Origin: Megalonaias nervosa
Taxonomy: Eukaryota > Mollusca > Bivalvia > Unionida > Unionidae
Direction of reading: 5' to 3'
DNA: 64,000 bases
Assembly (NCBI GenBank): GCA_016617855.1
Contig: JAECUM010000789.1
Coordinates: forward strand, 124,001 to 188,000
Part shown: positions 12,613 through 25,659 of the stretch, piece by piece
Layout: each line of letters opens with the position of its first letter
Numbering within the stretch: position 1 is the first letter of the stretch
The notes under the pieces: generated by a model
Database searches by the model: none
Told to the model about the DNA's origin: nothing
The model's input: only the letters and a program-made list of their open reading frames with translations
Made by a program: the position numbers and the translations under genes

Positions 12613-14842
12613 CTATAGGGTAAAGAAAAAGGTGGTTTAGGTAAGTGAGTTTAGAGAATCACAATTTGGGGTTGGGTATATAACTCATTTTTGAAACTGC
12701 TTTAAATCAATGTGAGTGTGTGCTAGCAAACTTATTACTTGGAGATGCTTTATCTTATTGCCTGGGTTACCTATAATTACAGACCCACAAACCCTAACAA
12801 GAAGGTAATTCATTTTTTGCTTTAAGTTTGATCTGCTTTCAGTAAGGTGTAACAAAATATCATGTACTGCTATTGTAAAGTTGGCAAATCAAAACATTTT
12901 TTTAAATAAGTTCAGAAATTATTTAAAAAACTGTTGGGCTTCTTTGCTTTTTATCCCCAAGAATTCTAATATTCCTTTTCATTCTTCTGTACTATCAACA
13001 CTTTTTGAGAGGCTTATTTTCCCTTTCATCTTGAACATGTATCACTTGTTAGATGCCATTTTCTTGCAAATTTGATAAGCAACAGTTTGATTATGCAGAT
13101 GTTTTGCACAAAAAGATATGTGCAACTTAAAGCGTCTGAGGTAGTCCAGTAAACTTAATCTGGTTCTCAGACTAACTCCACCACATCTAATATGAAAACT
13201 GGATCCTAATCAAACATACACTAGCCAATTATCCTGATTTTACTGCAACAATCATATTTCTGTAACTTTTGCTTTTATTCTGTAAGTCTATATTTTAAAC
13301 GTCATTTTCTAAGACTTATGGCAAAGTCATAAGGGTTGGCAGGTCTGTAATTAGTGCTCACTTGTCTTTAATATACATGTAATCTTAATAGCGATAAAAG
13401 AAAAAATATCGGTTTCAAGGCTGTCTATTACACATACTGTTTACAGTTGAAATCTACTTTTCAAAATTAAGATTTAAAAAAAAATTGAAAGAAAGAAGAA
13501 AAAAAGAAAAACAAAACAAAAATGGTATTTACATGCATTCTATCCATGCAATACAGAAACCAGTAAGAACCTGTCTACTGGGGATTGGAACTGTTCCAGC
13601 AGTCATTGCAACCGGTGCAATGATGTGTGGCTGAGTAAACATATGAAGGCTAATGTGTACACAACAAGCTGTTGACTACCTTACTGTTATAGTCTTGAGA
13701 ATTTAGGCAAAATGTAGAATGTTTTTTAGGTGCTATGGGTAATAAAGGGATCAAAGGTGGTCCATGATATCTTTCAAGTCTTTGATTAAAAATCTGCTAT
13801 CCTTTGGCATAGGTGCAATAAAATGTAAAGGTCAATCCAAAAATGATTATGGCAGAAAGAGTAATGCAACACTGGTTAAATATATCAAGCAGCACCTATC
13901 AACAACATTAGTAGTATAAAAAGAAACTATATAAAGCAAGACATCTTCCTGATGCTAATGAACATGAAGAGTGCTGATGCAATGAGTAACAGAGCATATG
14001 GACAATGATTCACTTCAGGACCTGGAGGAAAACATTCCTTTACGTGAAATATTTTGAGATCTGAATAAAGAAACAATTCAGTTTAATATGATTTTGTTTA
14101 TGTCTTTTCATATTTGAAGTCTAGTAACTGCAACACTGTGTTACAAATAATAGTAAAATAAATAGGGCCCTTTTGGGAACATGGAATATGCAGTCTGGGC
14201 TTGTGGAATTTGAGTCAGGACATCTGATTTTTTTTTTAGGTCAGCAGTGCTGGGCCTGTGTCTGAAAAATTTTCTTCAGCACCAGATTTCAGACTTGCCT
14301 TTAGGTAGCAAACAAGATATATTTTATTTTTTATGCAAGCAACATGCATATAAACTCCTAATAAATAACTGTGTTTTCAAAAAACAACACTTAAAACCAG
14401 GTGAAAAGAAGAGGCTAACATTCAATACATTTTAGAAATATATTTATTACGTATCTTTTCTTTATTGGCAATAGGCAGAAAGTATGTAAGCCATTCCAAC
14501 CTGTCAAATACTTTTTGACCTTACACAATACTGTCAGGCCAGATATTTAAAAAAAGTACAAAATTACTTGGAATCTCATGAAAAGAAAGAAGAATTATTT
14601 GCTGCAAAAGTGTATCCATTTATTACAACTTCCTTAAAAAAAAGTTTAGCTTAAATAGAACCAACAGGAAAGTTCAATTATTTCCCTACTGTAATACTAG
14701 CAGCATGAGGTAGAGTTGTCCCTATTGTCTAAGGAAAGGCTTGGAGTCGCAGGGCTACTGCCCATGGAAAGTTAATTGATTGTCCATTAAGACCACTTTT
14801 CTGCAGTTCATTCAGTGGACAATGGGAGAATTTTGCACTTAC
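12613..14842 (-). other. SIDT intron, 2.2 kb
   Basis: Intron bounded by GTAAGT (donor, 14837-14842) and CTATAG (acceptor, 12613-12618) on the minus strand. It is AT-rich with an A-rich tract at 13470-13520. No recognised element is present. Confidence 0.75.
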
Positions 14843-14956
14843 TAGAAAGGAGAGAAAAAGGCTGATTGCTGAAAGCAAATGCCAGACATCATGGGCATCA
14901 TAGAAGTTGAAAAGTATGCAGTCCTTATTCCCTTCCCTTGATTCAGCTGCCGTTAC
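14843..14956 (-). CDS. SIDT: SIDT exon with the HxxxH motif
   Basis: This exon of 114 bases encodes 38 residues in phase 0 between an acceptor (TTTTGTAG, just right of 14956) and a donor GTAAGT (14837-14842). It begins [18 protein letters not shown] and continues [20 protein letters not shown]. The A-H-D-V-W-H segment keeps the H-x-x-x-H pair that in the SIDT/CREST superfamily contributes to a metal-binding site in the membrane. A hydrophobic helix follows. The match to animal SIDT C-termini is direct, and the flanking exons continue the same protein on both sides without gap. Confidence 0.93.
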
Positions 14957-16489
14957 CTACAAAATAAACAGACTCTTAAATAAGAGTTCACAACTCAGTA
15001 ACAAAAATAAGAGTAAAAGCAAACAAGTTTTGTAAAATTTAACAATTAATTTATTTTCCTAGAATACAAAGTGAAATTTTAACTGGTCAGACATGGTGGA
15101 GAATAGTCCGAGGTAGCTGACTTTTTGGCTCAGCTGGAACTGAAAAAAAAAAAAAAAAAAAAAAAATACACCTCCCCCCTTCCCCAAAAGTGTTTTAATT
15201 AGTATACACCTGGTCCCTGCCTCACACCAAACGGGTCAGATGTGAGATGGGGATCAAGGGTATACTAATTAAAACACTAAGTCATATTGTAATCTACTGT
15301 TTATATCCAAAATACACACTAGTTCTGCCCACCTCTCCAAATGCTACACTAATGTTTATCTACATTGTTTCTCACTATATTTGTCCACTCAGAATAACTA
15401 TCTATCACTCCATTATGTCCATCATGTATCCTTTCTCTTAACTCCCCATCTTGTATAACTCTTGATTCTCATTTCCAACTACATTTTATCTCTGCTGTCC
15501 CTTTTCTTCCTCTGCCCTGTTTCTGCTTTTCTTTCTGCTTTCTGCCCTTCTGCCCTCTCTACTTTTCTGTTCTGTTCTGCACACTATATCTTGTATCTAT
15601 CTATATACACATATCGTAATCCCACACCCTATCCCCACATACAGAATATGATTGGCTAACCATTACTAGATGAATGACAGCTCCCTTCCCCCAGTTCATA
15701 CCATAACTAAATGGTGCTGAAACAGCAGGAATATGACCCAGTTATCCAGATATGTCATGATGCTGACCTCTTTACCCAGATTTGTCAAAGCCTTCTTGAA
15801 AGCCCAAAAACTTGACTTGCTACTGATATGTTCTCACACCCAATTTACATTAGTTTCTATGATGCTGACCTAGTTACCCAGATTTATCATTGCTTCCCTC
15901 AACTCTATCTCTGAAACTAACATTATTCACATACCCTACATATTACTAGTTAGAAACCTGATATTGGTACTGCTATATATTTTACTTTTTCCCACATTAA
16001 AATCCCTTTTGTCATATGTACTAAGAATCCCTTTGGTCACATTATCATGCAAAATGTAAAGATTTCAAAAATCAATATAGTTGTATGATGCTAAGAGCAA
16101 TCAAAGATCATCATCCATTTCTATTCTATGATTTCATAATCATCTCTGATGTCATCATTTCCAAGTATTTTATGGTCTGACTTCTCCATTAAAAAATATG
16201 TAAATGGCAACACAAAACTCTAAATTTTAAAGTTGTGTGAATAGAATTCTGCACTTGTAAAAATAAAGTTTTGTAATAAATTATGTTACTCTTATAATAC
16301 TTAGATGATTACATTAATTTAGGATAACTTTCTTTGCAACCTATGAATCCAGCCCTCACACGAAAGATGTTAAAGGGGAGCAACTCTTACATGTTAACTC
16401 CCCTTCCTACCCACTAGGTGGCTAAAAATATATCCAGTTTCTTACTTGAGCAACACTTTAAGGATGCCTGCATTGCGGGTTAATGGTGA
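14957..16489 (-). other. SIDT intron, right of the HxxxH exon
   Basis: Intron sequence containing a diverged LTR-tail fragment (14997-15086) and a 26-A homopolymer (15141-15166) next to a C-rich stretch. A CT-rich region (15420-15660) gives open frames by composition only. No host exon is recognised. Confidence 0.55.
14997..15086 (-). repeat. Diverged LTR-tail fragment (copy 1)
   Basis: AGTAACAAAAATAAGAG, AACAAGTTTTGTAAAATT, AATTTATTTTCCTAGAATAC and AAAGTGAAA follow, in order, the reverse complement of the 3' part of the Gmr1 LTR (AATAAA signal to the CTTTTGTTAC end, 49085-49175). Similar fragments are at 29253-29375 and 46995-47365. It reads as a relict of a related LTR in the minus orientation. 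Confidence 0.45.
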
Positions 16490-16501
16490 GTGGATTGTTT
16501 G

Positions 16502-16591
16502 TAATGTGATCAGGCAAGTATTATAAGAGAAACATAATTTACTAAACAGTTTGCTTTCTCCTGCAAATACATTACCTGATCACACTGCATT
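16502..16591. repeat. Inverted repeat at the end of DIRS B
   Basis: TAATGTGATCAGGCAAGTAT on the left faces ATACATTACCTGATCACA on the right, giving a hairpin with a short loop. Parts of the arms (TGATCAGG, AGAAACAT) match the DIRS A terminal arms (TGATCGGG, AGAAACAT), so this belongs to the element end. Confidence 0.5.
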
Positions 16592-16744
16592 AGGAGAATA
16601 CTTAAGAGGAGAAGGAAATGCTGAGCATCCTACCTCTACCTGTGCCAGCCAGGAGGAGCATGTTTGCGCTATGAATGGATGAAATTCTCTTAATGTTAGT
16701 TTAACTCGGCAGGAGACGTTAGTTATATACATGCAAGGATATCC

Positions 16745-16999
16745 CTATGAGATTCTACACTGAACTGGTTTCAGTTGTAATGTTTTCCCCTGGTGAATCC
16801 AGAAATATTGGCCAATACTGCCTGGTTGCGAAGTTGCACTGTCATAAGTAGGCATGGTCACTGTCTGTGCAGCTACTACTGGCCATATAAGGTTCAGTTC
16901 TCTCCTCTGTGAAGTCATGTCCAGCAAATAAAAGCTGAAGAAAGTGGTCTGCGCATGCCATCCAAATGACTCCACTATGTTTTGAATGGAGACATTCAA
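16745..16999 (-). pseudogene. DIRS B tyrosine recombinase C-terminus
   Basis: The frame reads IVESFGWHAQTTFFSFYLLD then MTSQ and, after a short gap, WPVVAAQTV. This is the C-terminal box of DIRS recombinases, ending just after the catalytic tyrosine (F-Y-L-x-D). The tyrosine position is kept here. The N-terminal part of the enzyme is scattered over other frames to the right. Confidence 0.72.
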
Positions 17000-18152
17000 A
17001 TGCCAGGCTCATGAAAATTGCACATATTTTGTTAGCTGAGATTTTTAGAGGTGAACCTGTTCCTGAGAGATGTCAGTGTACACTAATTTTGTAACTCCCT
17101 TTAACCAAGCGGCTAGCACTTGTGGTGTTATGTCTCACTTTTCAGACTTGAGAGGCAAAAATGCCTGGTTCAGACATTAAGGATATTCACTGTACACTTC
17201 AGATATTTGATCATACATATGGGTTCTTGGAGTTATTTGTTGATTGCCTAATGATGGCAACCTGCTTTGGTAATGAAATCAGTTTGTGTCATTAGGACAA
17301 ATGATCCATTGGGATGGAACTACATGTTGTTCAGGTCCATGGACTTGACATGTAGCTCACTGACTCTGCATGCTGAGGCAAATGCTATCAAAAAGCAAGT
17401 TTTATATGGTAGCTGATTGATGGATGTGGATGACAGTTCCCTGAACTTGGATGAGTTAGGTCATGTCAACATCAAGGTGAGATTTCATTTTGGGAATAAC
17501 ATGCGAGTATGGTTTGTATAGATCAAAATAGGACATCAAGTTGGAAAGGTCCTTGTTGTGTCCAATATCATCTCATCCATGATGTTGGAAAGTGTAAGAT
17601 CATGGACTGGTATCCCTTCATTGTGATGGGGGGGGGGCTAACTTTTTTCCTCTGTTTGAGGAGGTAAGTGACCACTACAGAATTGTCTGACAGTATTAGG
17701 ACTGTATATCTGTGCAAGCATTCAAACCAATTGTTAGATGCATTGAAACTGGCTTTCATTTCCATGAGGCTGATGTGAAGGGCCATTTCTCAACACATCC
17801 ATTTGCCACTAACCATAGTAAAGTCTGGTAGCAAGTGTGCACCTCAACTTGTCAGACTTGTCAGACTGGTATCTGTACAAATCATTATTTCCAGTGGTGG
17901 GTTTTCAAGGGATATTCCTGCTGTGAGCCACTTCCTTTCCTGATACTGAGAATGCAGGTTTTTGATGTGGTTCAATATTGCAATATTCTGATCCAGATGG
18001 TCTGTGAAAGGCTGCTATTAAGACAGAAGGGCCATTTGTAATGGGTGCATTTAAAAGTGGCCAAGGGGTAACAAATCTGCTGTGTCATCGAGTAGAAGAA
18101 TTGAAGAAACTCCCTTGCTGAGATAAATATTTTGTTTGAAATCCTCTCAGAC

Positions 18153-18584
18153 TCATGAACAATGTTTATGATGCATGAGGGAGGGAGATGTATGAAACAG
18201 GCGTGTAAGGAATATAGAGATGGATAAAATTTGAGATGGAATAAAGTCAGACATCTCGACATTTATCATCCACCCTATTTTCATGAAGGCCTTAATGCTT
18301 AGATTGAGGCAGAAAGAAGAATATGGAATTGATCCACTGTGCCCAGATAGGTGAAGAAAATATATTTGGATGAAGTCACATGTATTGGAATGTGACAATA
18401 TGTGTTGTACAGGTCTAAGATGATTGCGTTGCACAGAAGGATGGACAGACTTTGCAGTCTCCATTTTGAATTTTGGGGTCAAAAAGAATTGGTTGAGCCT
18501 GCTGAGGTCGATCACAGGTCTCATTTTCCCACTGGGCTTCATCACCAGAAATAGTCTGGTGTAGAGTGTATGGCTTTCATACAA
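18153..18584 (-). pseudogene. DIRS B reverse transcriptase N-terminal half
   Basis: An open frame of 143 codons contains RLFLVMKPSGKMRPVIDLSR, then LNQFFLTPKFKMETAKSV. This is the first RT block, typical of DIRS polymerases. The Y-x-D-D palm motif is not found in frame downstream. After about residue 55 the frame drifts into non-homologous sequence because of a frameshift. Confidence 0.8.
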
Positions 18585-19210
18585 TTTCCACTACCTGCCT
18601 TATGAGTAAATGACTTCTGCAGTATATCTGCCTTCATAGGATTGCTCAAGGTTTGCATCATGAAAGGGGATGTCGAAAGTTGTGGCGGCCTGATAAATGA
18701 CATTCTGAGGCCCTCTGACATGACCTAGAATACTCAATTGTCTTGTGGAAAGAGACTGGGGTAACTGCAAGTCTCTGATGGTAGTGGGAGGCTTGAAGAA
18801 GGAGAATGTTGTTTTCTACCTCCCCTCCCAGCCTGACAGTAAGGAGTAGTGGGTGTTTGACACTCCATAATTTGCCTGTCCACGGCTCTTCTGGCAACTT
18901 TGGTAATTGTCTCTATTGTATCCCTGCTGATGATTGTCTCTTTTTTGGAACAGTTCCTGTGTAGGACATCTGTATAAGGGAGCTTGGTGACAGATGTAAT
19001 GGCAACTCTTGTGTCACCTGCTTTCTGACCTCCTCAATTCAACCCCTGAACAGAAAGGAAAGCTGAACAGGAGAGGGAAGTGAGGCTACCATATGGTTGG
19101 ACTTTAGAGAGCAAGAGTGAATCTCATCTAAGTCCATGTTGCAGGAGGCCAAAGTTGCATTAGCCATATGGCATGGTGAGAAGCCCTAATCATGACATTG
19201 GTGATACAGC

Positions 19211-19794
19211 TCACCAAATCCCAAGCATGATCGCTTCTGGCCATCTCATTGCAGTACAAATAGCTAAGAATGCTAAGTCAGGTAGTGAGGAAGCTGATAT
19301 AACAATCCTCACTGACTTGGAGTTAGCATTAAAGACTTGCTGATCCACCTTATAACTAAGTGGTACTGTCATGCCAAAAGCAGAGACATCCTTATCAACA
19401 TTAGGTATTTTCAAACAGTATGCATCAGAGTGTGATTTGTACCAGTGCGATGAGAAGGTAGCTGACTCATGGAAAAGAAGGCTTTTGCATTACAAGGGCT
19501 GCAAATTTTATCTAAGAGATGTCTGGTGATTTTTTATAACTTTTAATGAGTGAAGCAATGGTTTAAATTATCTACATCTGCAAATGCTTTGACCTTGTAG
19601 GTAGGTATGATGTTAGATGGAGACGGACATTCAGGCAGAGGCAGAATACAATAGATTTCTTCTGTAGCTGCCTTGAAGTTGAATTCCATCCATTCTATCA
19701 TCAGATTGGATGATTCAGGCATTTCCATTTCATTCCCTATGTCTAGCTGGGGAATGCCTACCTCTTGTACACCTTCGGTCCATGCATAGAGCAT
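19211..19794 (-). pseudogene. DIRS B Gag-like region
   Basis: Two minus-strand frames (19543-19794 and 19211-19414) contain FNFKAATEEIYCILPLP, then PTYKVKAFADV, and further on VDKDVSAF and AICTAMRWPEAI. The same phrases (FSFKAAFEEIYWILPSI, AYKVKASFS) occur in DIRS D at 41985-42200. This shared, ordered protein upstream of RT fits ORF1 (Gag) of the two elements. Confidence 0.62.
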
Positions 19795-20740
19795 TCCTTA
19801 TGGCAATGATGATGCCGTGTAGTCTGCATGCATAATTTTTTCCACAAGATATGCCATTAAAAGTGGTGGTATAATAGAATACTGGTTCTGCAGGGCAGGT
19901 TTGGCTCATCTGGATGACTCTATGAATAACACTGGTACATTACGAAATAGCATCTTACTGTTTGGTCTGGCTGATCAGTTTTGCCATGCAGTATGTTTGG
20001 CATAAAATAAAGTAGCTGCTGGAATATGTGGATCAATGGACGGCTTGCTAGTTCGAGATAAGTGAATCATGACCACTGTAGTTGTAAATCACTCATTTGT
20101 TTGGCTGAACTGGTTGGTTAACAGTTGGAATAGCATGGTGGATGATAAATACCATGAAGGTCTGGTGGTATGGCCAGCCGCCAGCTGTCCATCAGTCTGT
20201 ACAAGACAACTCAGTGAGTTAAATAATATGCCCACACAACCAGCAAAAACGTTGTTGTGCACAGAGTACAGGGTATTGTATATTCATGCCATATGGGTGG
20301 AGATAGGTAGCACTGTTTGATTAAGGATTACCACATCTCATGGATGGAGCTAAAGGCTTTCCTGTTCCATTGTCAACAATCTCGATGATATGGCCTTATT
20401 TATTACAGACAGCATGCACGATTCCAACTGCATTAAACTCTGACTTTGTCTTCTGAATCTTCATGGGTGATGGAGGGGGTATCGTGGCATCCCTTATGAG
20501 ACTTGTGAGAGATTCTGAAGTGAAACATAGGCCCAATACTTCATGATGACAAGAAATAGATCTTGCTCTTTTCCTGTGGCCATGAGCTGTTTTCTAAGGA
20601 CATTAGACCACATATGCTCTGTGTAACTGCACAAAACTTTACAAGTGTGTGATGATGAGCTTGGTACAGAGAAAGCATGCTTCATGAATGTCCTTTCCTG
20701 TTTGGTTCTACTACCTTGAATCTCTTGCATGTGCTGCACT

Positions 20741-21185
20741 GTGTTGTGATTTCAAGTGCATACAACAATTATATATATATATATTTGAAATAAATGCAAA
20801 CGGAGTTATAAAAACAAGTTATAATTAGATTAAATGACTAAAGACAGCACCTGGGAAATTCCATTAATGAAAATATATCTTGCCATTCAAAGCAAAATGT
20901 GATGAACATGATATATTTAAAAAATATCAATAAATTCAGAGTATTTTTACAAAAATGTATGCACAATATAAAACAAAATTTATACCAATTGTACTTCTAG
21001 AAATAATTATATATGATTAAATTTAAGTTATATAATTTGTTGAATTAATTGGATTGTCTGGAGTATATCAAAGAATACTGAGAGAAAATGATAAACTGGT
21101 TGAAACTATCACAGCACTTACCTAGCAAGTACAAAGGGGATTAAGCCTGTAAGAGTTGCTTCCCTTCGTCTATATAATGCATGTA
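20741..21185. other. AT-rich intron sequence
   Basis: Contains a short (AT)n run near 20770-20785. Nothing else is recognised. Confidence 0.5.
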
Positions 21186-23160
21186 CAGTGTGACCCCGCT
21201 AAAACATGAATTTGGATATAACATGGTCGTGGTGTGGCTCCTGAAATTTCATATACATGTATTTTGCTTGTACACAAAAAAATTCTTTCTTAAAAGTATG
21301 GAAAAAACGTAAAATGTTTATTATCATTTTGGGGAATAGATCGCATATGAACAGTCCAAGATGATCATGGTGTGGCTCCTGAAATATTATATATATTTTT
21401 CTCGTTCGTAAAAAGATTGTTTTTTCTTCTTCAAAGTACAAAAAAATAATGTGCAAAATGTTTATTCAGGAATCGCACAGAGCTTCGGCAATGTCGCAAA
21501 TTGCGATTTTTCCCCTTATTGGTGTCAAAATGTATCATCTGGTGATTTTTTTTCTTATTGGCGACATTGTTGGCTGTTTAAACTTGTATATACAACCATT
21601 GGTTTGGAGTGGAGAAATTCAGTGGCCCCATGAAAGGAAGCTGCAAACTTGCTACAAAATGCACTGAAATTTATCTATTGTTACATCAACAAATTCTTTG
21701 CCCATATTGACACACCATCTTAACAGTGCATTGTTATATCGTAACCCCCTTATGTTGACATCTAGCATGAATACTGTATGTTGTGAGATATCTGCTTTTT
21801 TTGTGACATTTCTGGTAGTGGAGATCAACTGGACAAGGCATTTTCTCATAATCTATCTTTCGTCGGTTTTTCGGCTGTTCGCTAGTAATTAATATGTTTA
21901 CATAGACTGACATTTGTATGTGGATGGTAAGTAAAATTCCTTTTCTTTTCCCTCAGAATTAAATCCTTCAGAACACTCACCTTTTCTGTAGTAACCTCCG
22001 TCAGACCAGAACACCTGCGTCTCTATCATCTGTTGACCCTTTTTTAAATTTCTGATGCCTGCGTGGAAGGCAGTACACTCTGCTACCACAAATGTTAACC
22101 CCCCCACAACCCAAACAAGATGTTACTTGTTGGTTGATTCAAAAGGCAGGGAGGAACAGTAACTACAGTTGACCAAACGATGGCCAATTCCTTTTTTAAC
22201 AATGTTCCCAGATAAAATAGTTTGCTGAAATTTCAAAGAAAACAGATTACCTTTGAAGCACTGATTGTTATGAAAATGTACAAAGCAAATGGAAAAAAAA
22301 CCCCTGTCTCAATCATGCAACACAATTATCTGATGTTGCCGCCACAATAAGAAATGGGCATTTGTTTGGTTCTCCGAAGCTGTTCTTTAGTGGTGACTTC
22401 AATAATGCATGCACCCTTCTTCAAAGAAAGCCAACTACAATCTTTAATAAAAACAAAGAACCTTTCTTCAAAGGAAGCCAGTACTAAATTTAAATGAAAG
22501 CAATGGAATCTGATGGATTGTTTCATTGCCAATGTGACTGGAACATGTCTACTCTGCCGTGAAAGTTTCCTTTTTGCAGGAAAAATGTTTATGCTTACAA
22601 ATGCTACCAACAGCGGCTTAAAACGCCAACTAACTTTTACCGACTTGGGACGTACTTAAAAGTAAATGTGCTTCATCATTTGTTACGTGATTGTGCTATT
22701 TTTTCTCTACTGAATTCAGACCTATATGACCTGTGACAAAATTATTGAATATTTACATGTGTGTGTGCATATTTTTTTGGAACTACTTGTATTGTGGATT
22801 CATTGTATGTGATGAGATTCATGGGTGAGTACAAAGTGTTGATACTCTATTCATGCTATACATTAGACATGTATATATATATAAACAGTGTACACATATA
22901 TGTACAAATGCGTGGTTCTCTGAATAAAGTAAAATATTATATATGCCTTCTCTGTTTTCACTACAGGTGTATTTCTCATTTAATATGCATTAATTTAAGA
23001 TGGTAACTGTGCCAATGCCTACCCCCCTCCCGGCAAATTTTTTGGGGTACATGCATAATTTTCTTCAGCTAACTGACCTGGTTGCATATAACACAGTTCG
23101 GTCTATAACATGGTTGGGTTCTATGGCTCCCAACTACCATGTTATAGCGAAGTCACACTT
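21186..23160. mobile_element. TIR element, 2.0 kb, non-autonomous
   Basis: Starts CAGTGTGACCCCGCTAAAAC and ends in GTTATAGCGAAGTCACACTT, an inverted copy of the start, flanked by TA at 21184-21185 and 23161-23162. It shares long internal blocks with the element at 31733-33171 (for example GTTGGCTGTTTA and AGTTTCCTTTTTGCAGGAAA). The TIR and TA target fit pogo/Tigger (Tc1/mariner superfamily). No DDE transposase frame is visible; the longest frames are under 100 codons. Confidence 0.8.
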
Positions 23161-23985
23161 TATATAGAAAAAAAGACACTTTCCATCTTTCTGTGAGTGC
23201 TTCATTCATAGGTAGCAAAGAAAATTATCCTACTACAATGTGATTAGATAATGTATTTGCCAGAGAAAAACATGTATTTCCCAGTGCCCCCATTTTCACC
23301 TCCATCCTAAAGTTTGATTTGTCCCTGAGGGTAAGAATGACCCCAAAGCAAATGCCAGTTGGGTGAATGCATAGTTCTCTTCAGGCCCAACATATACATG
23401 ATTATATGGCAGGGATCTCAACAGTTTCCCAGTTATGATCCTAAGTTGAATGGGGTGGGGTATATGTATACATTTTTTTTTTATGCCCCTTAGGTCTATA
23501 TATCATTCTTGGGCAGGGATCTCAATAGCTTCCAAGTTATGACCCAGAAGCTGTGTAAGGATGGACTCCAGGATCGAAATCAGTGACTAATGTACATTTA
23601 TCCTTTCATTTGCAGTACATGTACTACAGTATGAATAGCTCGATAGTTTATCTTACAAATGGGGGCGTAAGTCCTGAGACATGACATGACCCAGATGGTC
23701 CAATCTAAAAGGTATTAATACTTGGTTCATTGATCACAAAAGCCAATTCTCAACATGTTTATTTAATTGCATCATAAGCTATTTGCCTAAAGAAAACAGC
23801 TAAATGATTATTACTATATAACCAAAGGTACAGTTTAAGGAAGATACATGGTGCTCAATCTGCAGTCAAATATTTGAATATATGACAAATTATATTGTAT
23901 GTAATATTCACCACCATCACCACCCCAACAAAAAGACTAACGGAGATTGATCCACAACATGGGCAAGACAACTGCTTGTACTCAC
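23161..23985 (-). other. SIDT intron segment
   Basis: A phrase GCAGGGATCTCAACAG/TAG with TTCCAAGTTATGA occurs twice, near 23412 and 23513, a short local duplication of about 100 bases. No exon is recognised before the SIDT exon at 23986. Confidence 0.45.
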
Positions 23986-24096
23986 CTGCCAAGATGTAAG
24001 ATGAGCAAAGAAAAAGTAGAGGGCAAAACTCCATGAAACAAATGCCATCACTATACATGATGCAGTCAATAGACCAAGTTTCTCCTTGCTTAAAAA
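23986..24096 (-). CDS. SIDT: SIDT exon with a transmembrane segment
   Basis: An exon of 111 bases (37 codons, phase 0) lies between acceptor TTTCAG (24097-24102) and donor GTGAGT-like CAG|GTGAG (23981-23985). It reads FLSKEKLGLLTASCIVMAFV then SWSFALYFFFAHLTSWQ. This matches the SIDT segment after the M-K linker: a cytosolic K-E-K stretch, then a membrane helix with A-L-Y-F-F-F, then L-T/S-S-W. A longer open frame in a different phase crosses this exon but is not the coding frame. Confidence 0.93.
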
Positions 24097-24600
24097 CTGA
24101 AATAAAGACCATAAGAATACTATTAAACCCTATGTTTAACATCAGCACTGTCAAAGATAAAACATCATGATAAAAAAGTTTGAAAGTATGCAGTTTTAAA
24201 AGAGGCTCTAGTGGACAGAAATTGCTCACCTAGCTTACATATGGTAACCTAACTGCTTATCATTTTACTAATCAGGCTAATGTAGTATTGTAAAAACACA
24301 ACCCTATGTAATCTCTCAATTCTGTATCATTTTAATTTTACATATTTTACCACAGTCTGATAAAAGTTCTTTCCAAACATAATGGCAAAATTAATATCCA
24401 GATCTTGCTCATAATGGACTTTATCCAAGATCTTGATATAAACCTATTTATCAAGTTCTATCCAACTGAAAAATAAAGTCTCCTGAATGGCAAAAATCTC
24501 AGTCAATCTGATACAAGGTTATTTTATGCTTATTTTTTTTCTCTGTTAATTTTACATTGTCAGAATGATGCAATATTTTTCCATATTGCACAGCTTCATA
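24097..24600 (-). other. SIDT intron segment
   Basis: AT-rich. At 24360-24530 there is a phrase like CAATCTGATACAAGG that resembles the dispersed family at 27870-28440. No gene is seen. Confidence 0.4.
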
Positions 24601-25321
24601 CTGCAGAACATGTGTGTCTATTCAGTAAGGATGAGTGATTGAAATAGATACACTAGGAAGCAACAGTCCAAGCTGAATGGGCTTTGATTTTTATGAATGA
24701 GAGATCCCTTTTGATGAGGGACTGATAAGCTCTCTTGTAATCCACTTAGAGATGGTGGATATCCAAAATATTGGTGGAGTCCAAAAATGGAAGGACAGAC
24801 TTTTCCTACCTTTCCTTCTCCCTTTTGATGTTGCCAAACAGAACCTAAGCACAATAAATGGGCAAAGCAGTCTATCCTGATCATCTCCAACACATACAGA
24901 TGTGACTAAGGTTGGGAATCTCTATATGAGATGGAACTACTCAATGCAGATAGTTTATTTTTTTAGAAATCCTGGCTGACAGGAGAGTAACAGACTCATA
25001 ATTACCACTGAACTTGGAAGCAACCCTCTCTATTGAGAGGACATGAAGCTAAATTGAACAGAAAGATAGTTTTAAGCATATGATTCTTGAATGAAGCCTC
25101 ATCCAATGGATCATATGGAGGCTTAGATAAGGCCCATGTGAGAGATTCTACCTCAGCCTAAGTGAGCAAGATGCTGGCCTCTCAAGCTCAAATACTTTCT
25201 GAAACCTGCTAAATGAGGATCTAAGCCAATAGCCAGACTCTTGGAAATGTTTAACATATTCAAAAGGGCTACCCTATAACCACTGATATTTATACTGTGC
25301 ATGCTGTCTCCTCAAAAAGTG

Positions 25322-25413
25322 TGAGTAGTAAATATGCTACTTGCAGTCAGAGGAGGACATCTAGGATTAATGCATTTCTTAGTGCACCAATCACAATAGG
25401 TTCTGCAATTTAC
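25322..25413 (-). pseudogene. DIRS C recombinase core-binding segment
   Basis: Minus-strand translation gives CRTYCDWCTKKCINPRCP. It aligns with the helix of DIRS recombinases seen better in DIRS E (WRIFCDWYRRKCVDPRCP at 59093-59284). The frame ends within 30 codons on both sides. Confidence 0.6.
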
Positions 25414-25659
25414 ATCAGGAGGCAGAACCTGGCTGGGATGATGCATTCAGCAAGCTTGCTCAAAAACTTCACATGGCAGATACATCGCTTGAGATGACCT
25501 AAGCATGAAGGTGGAAAGTCAGAGTGCTGATGTGAAGAAGAGAATCCCTGTGCTGTGATAGTAGGTGTTCCCACTGATGTAACAATATGAGTTGGCCTAT
25601 CAACAGGTCAGTGAATCACAACCATTAGGGCTGCAGAGGAGCTATAAAGCTGAACTATG

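Larger units (their letters stand above)
16490..20740 (-). mobile_element. DIRS-type retroelement B, decayed
   Basis: A minus-strand DIRS relict inside a SIDT intron. In element order it has a Gag-like region (19211-19794), RT (18153-18584) and recombinase C-terminus (16745-16999). The left end carries an inverted repeat (16502-16535 against 16553-16591) like that of DIRS A. All frames are interrupted. The right boundary is set loosely by loss of similarity before AT-rich sequence at 20760. Confidence 0.75.

Noticed and set aside
15420..15660. Plus-strand frames rich in L, S and F
   Set aside because: CT-rich composition explains them; they lie within an intron and show no motif.
23855..24229. 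Minus-strand frame of 124 codons over the SIDT exon
   Set aside because: It is in the wrong phase; the SIDT-matching frame is different and is bounded by splice sites.
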